A DNA stretch of 64,000 bases from Berberis thunbergii (taxonomy: Eukaryota > Streptophyta > Magnoliopsida > Ranunculales > Berberidaceae), in contig QNQO01000538.1 of NCBI GenBank assembly GCA_003290165.1, positions 310,001 through 374,000 of the forward strand. The letters are read 5' to 3'. The position numbers and the translations under genes are program-made. A model generated the notes under the pieces. It was not told the DNA's origin, did not search any database, and saw only the letters and a list, made by a program, of their open reading frames with translations. This document shows positions 1 to 10,970 of the stretch, piece after piece; the stretch's first letter is position 1, and every line of letters starts with the position of its first letter.

Positions 1-1031
1 AAATTTTATAAAGTGCAATTATTGCGTGAAACCAAAAATATTTGCGACACTAAAATGAATTTCTGAGGTATGTGTTCGATGCATCATTCAGCATTATGTT
101 AACAATCCTTTTAAACTTCTTCATTTGTCACTTTTAGTTTGTTTACCCCCATAATCCCAGAATAAGGATTCATGATTTGGAGGAATCCATCGTTTGTATG
201 TTTCAACCAATTTAGAGGAGCAAATTCATTAAATAAGATTGAAAATAAATTACAAAGAAAAAAGACGGAACTCATGAAAAGAGAAATATTTCTTATATCT
301 GACTGAAACAATGAATAATAGAATTTTATGCTACATATAGAGATTTTGGGAATTTGAATTGGAAGAGAGGAGCCAAAGCACTTCAATGTTAGATACATGT
401 AACTATCAAGTGTAGTGTTGTTCACCTATATAGTGGGTGGTTAAAATTGCTTGCAAAAGAATTTTACACATTTTTGGTAACAGAGATGACTAGTATTTAT
501 AAAGCTTTTAGGATTTGACGGGGAACTGGGCCTGCTGACACTTGGATTAATCGAATCTGTGTCCAATATTTCCGTCGTAATATGAAGATTTCAAATATCG
601 GGTTTGGATTTACACAATTTTTATTTGTTCAAAATATTTTGAATAAAAATACTGATTTTGTGCATTTGGTCCTAGAAATATTCCAACCAATATTTGTATA
701 TTAGCTCAATCCTCAGCTGGAAGACTTGTGGCAGACAATATCACAAGTCCAAGGTTAGAAGGCATTAAATGGTTTTGGGATCCAAGAAACTGTTTGCCAT
801 TCAGAAAGGAAATCATTTCTATCAACAATATAGATAATAATCAATAATAGATAATAATCAATAATAGAGAAAAATAAATGGTATAACTCATGAATTTCTC
901 TTTTCTGCAAGATAGCTAAAAATATGTACAAGTTGTTGCAGTATCATATTTCTTATTTCCATTTTTTGATGTTGTTCTTTTTTCGAACTTCTGATTTGAA
1001 TTTTTCCTTTCCTTGATTCATCTTTAAGAAG
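1..1031. other. Upstream region of GH3 copy A, no gene seen
   Basis: AT-rich sequence without a recognisable coding exon. The longest open frame (111-425, minus) has no familiar motif and looks like chance. A short triplicated stretch built on 'aataatagataataatc' lies near 826-870. The last 70 bases resemble the region upstream of copy B and probably form the proximal promoter of copy A. Confidence 0.5.
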
Positions 1032-1040
1032 TTAATATAA
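1032..1040 (+). promoter_or_regulatory. Probable TATA box of GH3 copy A
   Basis: TTAATATAA lies 52 bases before the copy A start codon. The same block (catctt-aagaagtt-ATATAA-tgccctttgcc) sits at the matching place before copy B, with TTTATATAA there. Conservation between the paralogues favours a core promoter with a short leader. The 'ttgcag' just downstream could instead be a 3' splice site of a leader intron; the sequence does not decide between them. Confidence 0.45.
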
Positions 1041-1091
1041 GAATTGCCCTTTGCCTTGCAGTTTCATAGTTGTAAGTCAGGTTTAAACATA

Positions 1092-4000
1092 ATGAGGCTC
1101 TCTTTAGTGGGAATTTGGTTCCTATGTTGTTGGTCATCCATGGTAGAAGCAGAAGAAAACATGAAATTCAAGGATCCACAACAGCCACTGGGTGCTAGGA
1201 TCAAGGACCTAATGAAGAGAATGATTCTGGCAGAAAAGATCGGTCAGATGATTCAAATTGAACGTGTCAATGCTACATCTGACACCATGAAGAAGTACTT
1301 CATAGGTAAACTATCAGACACCCATCTTTTAACTTGGATCTTGATACATTTCTTTATGTAAATGACAACAATAAGGTTAAATTGATGGCAGAATTGTATT
1401 GAGTGTAGGGAGTGTATTTAGTGAAGGAGGCAGTGTGCCAGTTCCTAATGCCACCGCCAAGCAGTGGGTTGATATGGTGAATGAGATGCAGAAGGCAGCT
1501 CTCTCAACCCGTCTTGGGATTCCGATGATATATGGAATTGATGCTGTCCACGGCCACAACAATGCCTACAAGGCCACAATCTTTCCTCACAATGTTGGAC
1601 TTGGTGTTACTAGGTAATCATTTCTTCTGAATATATGACCATCGTTGTTGTTGTGCCATTTTCATTTTTCTAAGAACATCCTCTGCTCTGCCACTAAATT
1701 TCTGTTGTTCAATTAGCCCTAAATGAAACAATCTAAGGTAGTTTGCAGTGGAGGATAATTATTTAATTAAGATTTTGAAAACAATAAATAAAGAAGAACC
1801 ATAAGAAAAATCTTTAATTATCTTCCTCCATCAAAAATTATAATACCAAATATAATGAGTTTGTCAACTGGTTTGATCAGTTTCTACTATGGGGTCCTTC
1901 CTTCTCTGTCCAAGTCAGTATGTATCAAAGGGTTTGTTTGGTTTGAGAGGAAAAGCTCAAGGTAAAACAATGGAAAAATAGAAAAGGGGCACTTGAAGTT
2001 GATTTTGAGACAATTTACTATGCCTGTTTGAATGTAATAAACTGCCCTGTTGTGTAATAGGGATCCTGACCTTGTGAAGAGGATTGGTTCTGCCACTGCT
2101 CTTGAAGTTAGAGCTACTGGCATTCAATATGCTTTCGCTCCATGTGTCGCGGTAATGTATAAGAATCAAACAATACTGCACTTCGGGCAATCTTTGTTAT
2201 ATGCAACCCCAAATATCTATCAATATTTCATGCATTCGATTCGCATCCTCCATCTTTTTGTTATTCAGGTTTGTAGAGATCCAAGGTGGGGAAGGTGTTA
2301 TGAGAGCTATAGCGAGGACCCAACAATTGTCCGTTCCTTGACAGAGATCATAAGCGGATTGCAAGGAGATCTCCCACTTAATTCTCGAAAGGGTGTTCCT
2401 TATGTTGGTGGAAAGTATATATCTATATCTGGTTCTCCTTGTACTAATCTCTTTTCTCTTTATGTTCGTATGTGCTATTCTTGTAGCTTTTTTGTAACAA
2501 AGATGACTCACTCTTCACTGAGATATGATGAAGGTATAGGTTTTGACGTACACGATTTTCTTTCACCTTTTTAGGGAAAAGATTGCTGCTTGTGCTAAGC
2601 ACTTCGTGGGTGATGGTGGCACAGTCAAAGGCATTAATGCAAACAATACCATTCTAAACCAGCATGAACTACTAAGCATACACATGCCACCCTATTATGA
2701 CTCCATTATCAAGGGTGTCTCAACTGTGATGGTTTCTTATTCAAGTGTAAATGGAGTTAAGATGCACGTGAATCACGCTTTGATCACGGGATTCCTCAAG
2801 GACACTCTTAGATTTAGAGTAATAAATTTTTAGTGATTTCTTTTTAACCATTTTAATTTAACTGGACTAAAAGGTTAAATTTCGCTTATGCTAATTATGA
2901 ATTTGCAGGGCTTTGTCATTTCAGATTTCCAGGGTATTGAATGGATCACCAATCCACCGTATTCTAACTACTCATACACTATAGAAGCTGGTGTCAATGC
3001 CGGCCTCGACATGGTTAGCAACAAAAGTACTCTGATTTCAACATGCATCTCAACCCTTGTCTGTAGTTCATGTTAGCATGTCAAATTGTCCACGACCCTT
3101 TGAATCATTTTATCATGCCTTTGTCATGTTAACTCATGTTATTCTGTCTTCAACATGCCACCACTGTGCCATTCATGAACACACACACAAACTACATATT
3201 GAATTATGTATCAATGCATGTTCTTATTTGAAATATCTGGACGTAAGCCTCCCACAAACTAATTTACAAAAAAACCAACATTCAGACAGAACAATTTTTA
3301 AATTTCAAAACTTCACTACAAAAAAATTGAACTTAGCGACGGCTAAAACCCGTTGCTAATTGTCCCAAAACCGTAGCTAAAAGGAATCAACGACGGCACA
3401 ATAACCATCGCAATACCGTAGCTACTATTTTTGTCACTATTTGAATCAGTGACGGTAAAATATCCCGTCGCTAATTAGCCACGGCAAAAAACCGTGGCTA
3501 AGTTAGAAAATTTCGTCGCTAAAGCTATTGAAAATTTCGACGAAGACTGTCGCTAAAAAAATATTTTAACATTATTTTTATATTAGCGACAGCATTTTGC
3601 CGTGGTTAATTGATTTTTATAAAAAAAATTAAACATTATTTTTATATTAGCGATGGCATTTTGCCGTGGCTAATTGATTTTTTTTTAAAAAAATTTAACA
3701 TTATTTTTATATTAGCAATGGCAATTTGCCGTGGCTAAATGGTTTTTTTTTTTTAAATTACATTATTTTTATATTAGCGACGGCAATTTGACGTGGCATT
3801 TTGATTTTCTAAAAAAAATATTTTAACATTATTTTTATATTAGCGACGACATTTTGCCGTTGCTAAATTGCAAATCTAATTGACAAAACAGCCAAGGTAT
3901 TTCCCGTGGCTATTTAGGGACAGCTTTGTTGCAAATCATATTGACAAATGAAATTTACAAATTATAAATTACAAATTATAATTCATTTTTTATAATGAAA

Positions 4001-7000
4001 TTAGCTATTAATGATTTTCCATTCTAAAAATTAATATCAACTACCAAAACTAAACTTAATTGGTCAAAATTATAACAAAATTACACAGTCTATAGAATAT
4101 CATACAAAAATTACAAAGAATCCATACAAAAATGACAAAAAAAAAAATCGATCTATAGAATATCGGAGATCATAGATCTCAGATCTCCGAGATCAGAGAT
4201 ATCAAATCTCCGAGAGAGAGGTGGCGGACGAGGGGAGGGGAGAGAGAGGCGGCCAGGATCGGTGTCAAGGGAGGTGGCTGGGATCGGTGTCGAGGAAGCG
4301 ATATACTTCTCCTATGTGGGTTTCTTCTCTGGAGGTTGAGAGAAAAATTTTTGTTTAAGTTGGTTTGTAGAAAAAATTGAAATTTATATAGAGAAAGGTA
4401 ATTGATGGGGATTGGTTGTGTTGGTTTCACGCGGATCGGTGACGTGGTTTGGTTTAGTGCATTGGATTGAGCTAAATGTTTTGGTATTATTGACGGTTGA
4501 GATGAAGTTTCACGTGGATCGGTGATTTTTTTAAACAATTAGCGACGGTAAATTGCTGTTACTAAATTCTTTAGTGTTTAATTTTTTTTTTAACAACTAG
4601 CTACGGTTATTTGCCATCGCTAATATAAAAATACTGTTAATTTTTTTTTTAAAAGTCAATTAGCGACGGAAAAATGTCGTCGCTAATATAAAAATAATGT
4701 TAATTTTTTTAAAAATCAATTAGCCACAGCAAAATGCCGTCGCTAATATAAAAATAATGTTAAAATATTTTTTTTAAAAACCATTTAGCCATGGTGCCAT
4801 GCCGTCGCTAATATAAAAATAATGTTAAAATATTTTTTTAAAAACCATTTAGCCACGGCAAAATGTCGTCGCTAATATAAAAAAATCTTATTTTTTTAAA
4901 AACAACTAGCGACGGGTTTTTGCCGTCGCTAATATAAACATAATGTTAATTTAAAAAAAATTAATTAGCGAGTAGCAAATAATTCATATAAATTTGTATT
5001 TAAAAAATAATTCATGACATACTTACCGGGTACCCAACTTTTCTTCAAACGTCTTTTTTTTTCAGAACTTTTATGGCTTGAATCCGAGTAGCAAAGTTAC
5101 AATCCCATATAGCACCTGTTACTATAAATCTTTGACTTCGATCTTGATCTTGATCATATCTTCTTCTTCGATCTTGATCAAGATCTTATCTTCTTCTTCG
5201 ATCTTGATCATATCTTATCTTCTTCTTCAATCTTGATCATATATTCTTCTTCGATCTTGATCTTAATCATATCTTGATCAAGATATGATCATATCTTCTT
5301 CTTCGATCTGATCTCAAAAAAACAAATTAGCCACTACTTTTTTGCCGTCCCTAATAAATTTTTTTTTAAACTTAGCCACAATTTTGTGTCGTAGCTAAAT
5401 TCTTTAGTCTTTAATTTTTAAAAATCATTTAGCCACGGCAAAATACTGTCGCTAACATAAAATAATGTTAAATTTTTTTTTTAAAGTCAATTAGCCACGG
5501 CAAAATGCCGTCGCTAATATAAAAAAAATGTTAAATTTTTTATTTTAAAAATCAATTAGCCACGGTAAAATACCGTCGCTAATATAAAAATAATATTTAA
5601 AATATTTTTTTTAAAACCATTTAGCCACGGCAAAATGTCGTCGCTAATATAAAAAAATGTTAATTTTTTCTTAAAAACAATTAGCAACGGCAAAATGTCG
5701 TCGCTAATGTAAAAATATTAAGAAAAAACCATTTAGCCACGGCAAAATGTCGTCGCTAATATAAAAAAATCTTATTTTTTTTAAAAACAACTAGCGACTG
5801 GTTTTTGCCGTCGCTAATATAAACATAATGTTAATTTTAAAAAATTAATTAGCGAGTAGCAAATAATTCATATAAATTTGTATTTAAAAAATAATTCATG
5901 ACATACTTACCGGGTACCCAACTTTTCTTCGAACGTCTTTTTTTTCAGAACTTTTATGGCTTGAATCCGAGTAGCAAAGTTACAATCCCATATAGCACCT
6001 GTTACTATAAATCTTTGACTTCGATCTTGATCTTGATCATATCTTCTTCTTCGATCTTGATCAAGATCTTATCTTCTTCTTCGATCTTGATCATATCTTA
6101 TCTTCTTCTTCAATCTTGATCATATATTCTTCTTCGATCTTCATCTTGATCAAGATATGATCATATCTTCTTCTTCGATCTGATCTCAAAAAACAAATTA
6201 GCCACTACTTTTTTGCCGTCGCTAATAAAATTTTTTTTTAACTTTGCCACGATTTTGTGCCGTAGCTAAATTCTTTAGTGTTTAATTTTTAAAAACCATT
6301 TAGCCACGACAAAATGTTGTCGCTAACATAAAAATAATGTTAAATTTTTTTTTTAAAGTCAATTAGCCACGGCAAAATGCCGTCGCTAATTATAAAAAAA
6401 TGTTAAATTTTTTATTTTTAAAATCAATTAGCCACGGTAAAATACCGTCGCTAATATAAAAATAATATTTAAAATATTTTTTTTAAAAACCATTTAGCCA
6501 CGGCAAAATGCCGTCGCTAATATAAAAAAATGTTAATTTTTTCTTAAAATCAATTAGCCACGGCAAAATGTCGTCGCTAATGTAAAAATATTAAAAAAAA
6601 ACCATTTAGCCACGGCAAAATGTCGTCGCTAATATAAAAAATGTTAAATTTTTTTAAAAATCAATTAGCCACGGCAAAATGCCGTTGCTAATATAAAAAT
6701 AATGTTAAATTATTTTAAAAAACCATTTAGCCACGGCAAAATGCCGTCGCTAATATAAAAATAATGTTAAATTATTTTTTTTAAATCAATTAGCCACGAA
6801 AAAATGTCGTCGCTAATATAAAAATATTTGTAAAAAGTATCGACGGCTTATTTACCGTGGCTAAATACTTTTTTGTATCTTTTTTTTTTCAAAAATTCCA
6901 TTTACCTAATACCGTAGCTAATGAATTTTATTTGTAAAGCATTAGAGACGGTTTTTTGCGATCGCAAATCTTATAATATTAATGCTTTTTTTTGCAGTGC

Positions 7001-10000
7001 TTGAATGGTGTTTCCATTGAATATACACATTATTTAAAAAATTGCAAGCATTTGATTGATTTCAATCACCTAGATTTAAGAGTTTAAACATCTAACAGAT
7101 CCTGAACCAGTATTCAATGCTAGATCTAGCTGATTTTATCCAAGGTTCAATACAGGATCTAAACATATGTTTGTGCAATGCTCAATGCTAAGATCTAAGC
7201 AGATCTGTTTCTGATATTCACTAGACAACCACACAAAGAATATAGTGAACATACCATATAATGTCGTTTGTAATAGAATTGTAAATTTGTAATTACTCAA
7301 ACCACTTATCAAACCTTACCCGGTTCCATGATGAGTGAGTTCCTCCACTTGCAACCAACTTCCAAATGGTGAAGTTTGCTTCAATGATCTTCCCCTTTGA
7401 ACTCAACGACATACCAAGACAAATACACTTCTTGCTTACCCACAAGAGAGATGAAGTTTCGACACATGAAAATTTGCACAAATCAAATCCATGCTCTTTG
7501 GAAAATATGCAAAAAGTCTCCAAACCCCCATGTTTTGATGTTAAAGGAGGATTCTTATCAATCCCAAAGATTAGCCTAAAACACCTCTTTGCTGTCATAT
7601 TTATAGACTTGTGAAAAGATCCCAAAGGTGAGGAGTTAAATAAGAAATAACATGCTAGAGTTTTTTAGCTCAACTTATTAAATGAAATCATGACTGTCCT
7701 TAGTACGTATCACACACATGTTATATAAAGTATTCTGATTTATTTATTGTAGATTTGCATTCATAATGGATCACAATTAATACGTACTTCTTTTGACATA
7801 GTGCATCTTTTTCAATTTGTTGTTCTGTGGTGCAGGTCATGGGTCCCAACAACCTCACAGAGTTCATGGGTAATTTGACGGACCTGGTCAATAAGAATGT
7901 CATTCCAATGAGTCGCATTGATGATGCAGTGAAGAGAATATTGCGAGTCAAGTTCACCATGGGTCTTTTCGAGAACCCATTGGCTGATTACAGCCTAGCT
8001 GACAAGGTTGGGTGCAAGGTAAGTTATTTTCATGGTCTAAGAGAGGTGTAGGAGGAAAAAACCAAAAAACAGAGCTACTTGAAGTGTTTTACAAAATTGA
8101 AATATTATAAAAGCGCAAAAACCTTAAATAGTTAAATGTTTTGAATAAGAACATATTTTGTTTAAGCAACATCTGTGTCATAAATTCCGCGTCTAATCCA
8201 TTTTTTAAATCTAATTTGAAGTTACATTTTTTAAGAGTATTTATAATTTTTCTTTACAAGCAGCAAAACAATAACCAGGACAATTTGTGAAGCAGTTTCA
8301 GTATGGAAGCAATGGATAAGATAAGTAAGATAATCTGACCACCCAAATATTATATCAAGGGATAAAGAAATTCACCACCCTATGATCAATACGGGATAAA
8401 GAGAAAGATATGACACTCACCACTCAGTGGACTTACCAAAGAGATATGGAGATGAGAAGGAGTTCACACTCAACTTCAATAGCACAATGCTAATATATTT
8501 TCATTCAACTTCAAAAACTACCCCTTTACCATACATATGAGACCCTTTAAATAAAGCTACAAGATTCATTGATAAAATACATAATTTAATGCTAGATCAT
8601 ATTCCCAAAATGTTGTAGACCTAAAAGTCTTGAAACTTGATGAAATTGAAATGTTCCACTTTGAATATTTCTTGGGAATGTTGGAACCTGCATCAATTTG
8701 TGTTGGGTGGGGAATGTCCTGAAACACTAGTGTACTATCCGTGCTCCCCTTCTAGTAGAAAATACCGATTATGTTATGTTTACCAATTATATTTACTGCA
8801 TGGTGATTTGTATGAAATCACCAAAAGCCCATTATTGATCAGCTATCTTGGGATCATATAGGAGCACAGGGAACTGGCAAGGGAGGCTGTGAGGAAGTCG
8901 CTTGTGCTACTGAAGAATGGAAAGTCCCCTGATCAGCCATTGATACCCTTACCTAAGAAGGCGCCAAAAATCCTTGTTGCTGGAACTCATGCCGACAATT
9001 TGGGTTATCAATGTGGTGGATGGACTATCACATGGCTGGGACTCGGTGGTAATAATCTCACAGAAGGTTTGTTTCTTTCTTCATAGAATGCTCGAGTTCA
9101 TCTTTCCTTGTGGTGAAGTATTTTTTTCCTTTTTCTTTTTATTTGCAAATTCTGGTATGATGGTTATTTTGATACTTGATAGTCATCAGTAATTGTTAAA
9201 GAAAGAAACTATATATATGTTACAAAATAGGAAAGTATATAGAATATGTTAGGAAAGTCAGAATAGAATAAGAAGTTTTAGGTTTCATGTTTTCACAAGG
9301 TTAGGGCAGAGTTAGCTTATATAAGCTTGTATTTAGTAAAAAATTTTACACAACAATTCAATATTTTCTAGGGCTGAACAAAAAACCGATTAAACCAACC
9401 GAACCAATCAAAATCGAACCAATCGGTTCGGTTTAAATTCGGTTAGGGCAGAGTTAGCTTATATAAGCTTGTATTTAGTCAAAAAAATTTACACAACAAT
9501 TCAATATTTTCCAGCCATTGCGTTAAAGGGGAGTATTGAGATTAGAAGTCCACTCCACCCGTTTCACAGACCCCGACCTTGATATATGCTAGATATGCTC
9601 TCTCTACCGGCTTAAACTTTTAGAGAAATTGGCAATTTAACAGTAATAGATTCAACATTTCTGAAATCAAATTACTGCCCCTATTGATAATCGTGTATCA
9701 TCTACCTGACATATATAACACCTTTTGAACAGGAACTACTATCCTCAAAGCCATCAAATCCACTGTGGATCCAAGCACCCAAGTTCTATACAATGAGAAT
9801 CCGGATCCCGACTTTATTAAATCCAATGACTTCTCCTATGCCATTGTTGTAGTTGGTGAACACACTTATGCAGAAGGTTTTGGTGATAGCTTAAACCTAA
9901 CCATCCCTGACCTTGGTCCAAGCACAATCACTAATGTTTGTGGAGCTCTTAAGTGTGTTGTGGTTATCATTTCTGGCCGCCCAGTTGTCATTGAACCTTA

Positions 10001-10226
10001 TGTTGCAACAATTGACGCTCTAGTGGCTGCCTGGCTTCCAGGGACTGAAGCACAAGGTGTTGCTGATGTCCTCTTTGGTGACTATGGGTTCACAGGTAAG
10101 CTTGCTCGAACTTGGTTCAAATCAGTTGATCAACTTCCAATGAACGTTGGAGACAAGCACTATGACCCACTCTTCCCATTCGGTTTTGGGCTTGAAACTA
10201 AGCCAATGAAGACAACATCTCATTAG
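1092..10226 (+). CDS. GH3 beta-glucosidase / beta-D-glucan exohydrolase, copy A (9 exons)
   Basis: Predicted secreted family 3 glycoside hydrolase of 628 residues. Exons: 1092-1305, 1409-1613, 2061-2151, 2269-2414, 2575-2818, 2909-3013, 7836-8018, 8862-9066, 9733-10226; every junction is GT-AG and keeps frame. The ATG is chosen because it opens directly on a signal peptide (about residues 1-20, ending VEA). An (alpha/beta)8 domain (about 45-400) carries AKHFVGDG (K227-H228) and the nucleophile motif GFVISD (D306). An alpha/beta sandwich domain follows, with GGWTITW (W450, W454) and the acid/base loop GEHTYAE (E507/E512). Expected role from the family: exo-release of glucose from cell-wall beta-glucans or beta-glucosides. 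Oddities: the Trp after the nucleophile is Phe (F307), GID is GIE, and the acid/base loop continues AEGFGD where B and C have AETKGD and AETQGD. Intron 6 (4.8 kb) holds a CACTA element; intron 8 holds TE fragments. Activity may therefore differ from the family norm. Confidence 0.9.
3314..6999. mobile_element. Non-autonomous CACTA (En/Spm) DNA transposon in intron 6 of copy A
   Basis: The element begins CACTACAAAAAAA and ends TTTTTTTTGCAGTG, an inverted pair with one changed base (CAGTG for TAGTG). It is flanked by the 3-base duplication CTT (3311-3313 and 7000-7002). Termini starting CACTA and a 3-bp target duplication define this superfamily. Both subterminal regions are packed with copies of a motif built on TTAGC(G/C)ACGGCAAAATGCCGT, in one orientation at the left end and the opposite at the right, as expected for transposase binding arrays. 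No transposase coding is visible; the middle (about 3900-4540) is AT-rich, then GA-rich. Copy B lacks the insertion although the adjoining intron sequence is shared, so it postdates the A/B duplication. Confidence 0.88.
4835..6602. repeat. 884-base tandem duplication inside the CACTA element
   Basis: Two adjacent, nearly identical blocks are offset by 884 bases: for example ttcatgacatacttaccggg at 5011 recurs at 5895. Each contains several subterminal hairpin motifs, a unique segment around 'cttgaatccgagtagc', and a pyrimidine-rich run of gatcttgatcat/tcttcttc. The block edges are approximate because subterminal repeats continue on both sides. Confidence 0.85.
9299..9511. repeat. 70-base direct duplication around a TE-end-like segment, intron 8 of copy A
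   Basis: The stretch 9299-9368 (ggttagggcagagttagctt...) is repeated almost perfectly at 9441-9511. The 72 bases between begin TAGGGCTGAACAAAAAACC and contain several aaccgaacc-type units and their inverse, which is typical of transposon ends. The repeated part contains 'tatataagc' and resembles LTR promoter sequence. This could be a duplication caused by a small insertion or a rearranged LTR remnant. Confidence 0.6.
9525..9642 (+). mobile_element. TRIM-like 3' end: polypurine tract plus terminal repeat fragment
   Basis: A short purine tract (aaaggggag) is followed by TATTGAGATTAGAAGTCC... ending in ggcaatttaaca. The pattern resembles the LTR of small non-autonomous retroelements (TRIM type) of eudicots: TRTTGAGATTAG at the start, cttaa-acttttag-aatttaaca at the end. 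No second LTR or internal region is seen nearby. Assigned from general resemblance only. Confidence 0.4.
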
Positions 10227-10699
10227 GCATTAGCAAGAGTTCAATACTTCAATGTCACTTGTTGGTAATGTAGAGTCATCTTTTTTTTTCCCACAAAATT
10301 TGTAGATGTGGCTATTGTAAGGAAAATTAAAGGTAAAGGAAAAGGTAATTTGTTCAATGTTGAATGGTTAACATTGAGAAACTGATTGTCTACGAACATA
10401 AAAGGCTTCCACCCATCCAGAGCTTCGTTGTTTTGTTTTGTTGTTCCCTTTATAAATAATGGCCTCTAGATTTACCCCAACCCACTTGATCTGTGCAAAC
10501 TGCAAACTGACGACCCAAACAGAAACTTTCTTCCATCTTATCATCTCGCACTTTGGTATTCGAAATAAAAGGCATCCATGCCCAGTGAAGGGGTGCTTCC
10601 AAAAAATACTATGTTGAAAAATACGGTTGAAAAATGCACAACACTAAGAGTATCCGTGTACAAAGTTTCTTAACACCATTCATTTTCCAGAATCCATTC
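10227..10699. other. 3' flank of GH3 copy A up to the Copia insertion
   Basis: Contains the likely 3'UTR of copy A. No further gene is seen. The last five bases (cattc, 10695-10699) are the left target-site duplication of the Copia element. Confidence 0.6.
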
Positions 10700-10937
10700 T
10701 ATTGAGAATACTATGTTGATTATGTTAATAATGTATTTTAGGAACTAAATATTGGTTTTAGGAAGGTTGTTTATTGGGTCAATGTTGTATAACATCTTTA
10801 AGGAAGTTAGCAGATTCTTAGGGTGATTAGGAGTTGCCTAATTTTTGGTGATTAGCCTGTATATAAACTGCAGAACAATAATGAGAAAGGCAGAACATTA
10901 TTCTCACAAGATCAATTATTTTCTTTGTTATTTGTTA
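10700..10937 (+). repeat. 5' LTR of the Copia element
   Basis: Contains 'tgtatataaactgcag', a likely TATA box, about 50 bases before the LTR end. By eye it differs from the 3' LTR at about 11 of 238 positions, so the insertion is not very recent. Confidence 0.93.
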
Positions 10938-10950
10938 TGGTATCAGAGCC
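10938..10950 (+). other. Primer-binding site of the Copia element
   Basis: TGGTATCAGAGCC, complementary to the 3' end of initiator tRNA-Met, starts on the base after the 5' LTR. Confidence 0.9.
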
Positions 10951-10970
10951 ATAGCCATTAAACACTGATC

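Noticed and set aside
111..425. 104-codon minus-strand frame upstream of copy A
   Set aside because: Composition and length fit chance in AT-rich DNA; no domain, splice signals or paralogous counterpart upstream of copy B.
4179..4538. 119-codon minus-strand open frame inside the CACTA element
   Set aside because: No transposase motif; it arises from GA-rich low-complexity sequence.
3340..6850. Regularly spaced palindromic repeats resembling a CRISPR array
   Set aside because: The spacers are not unique and the repeats diverge. The whole lies between CACTA termini with a 3-base target duplication in a plant intron, so it is a transposon subterminal array.
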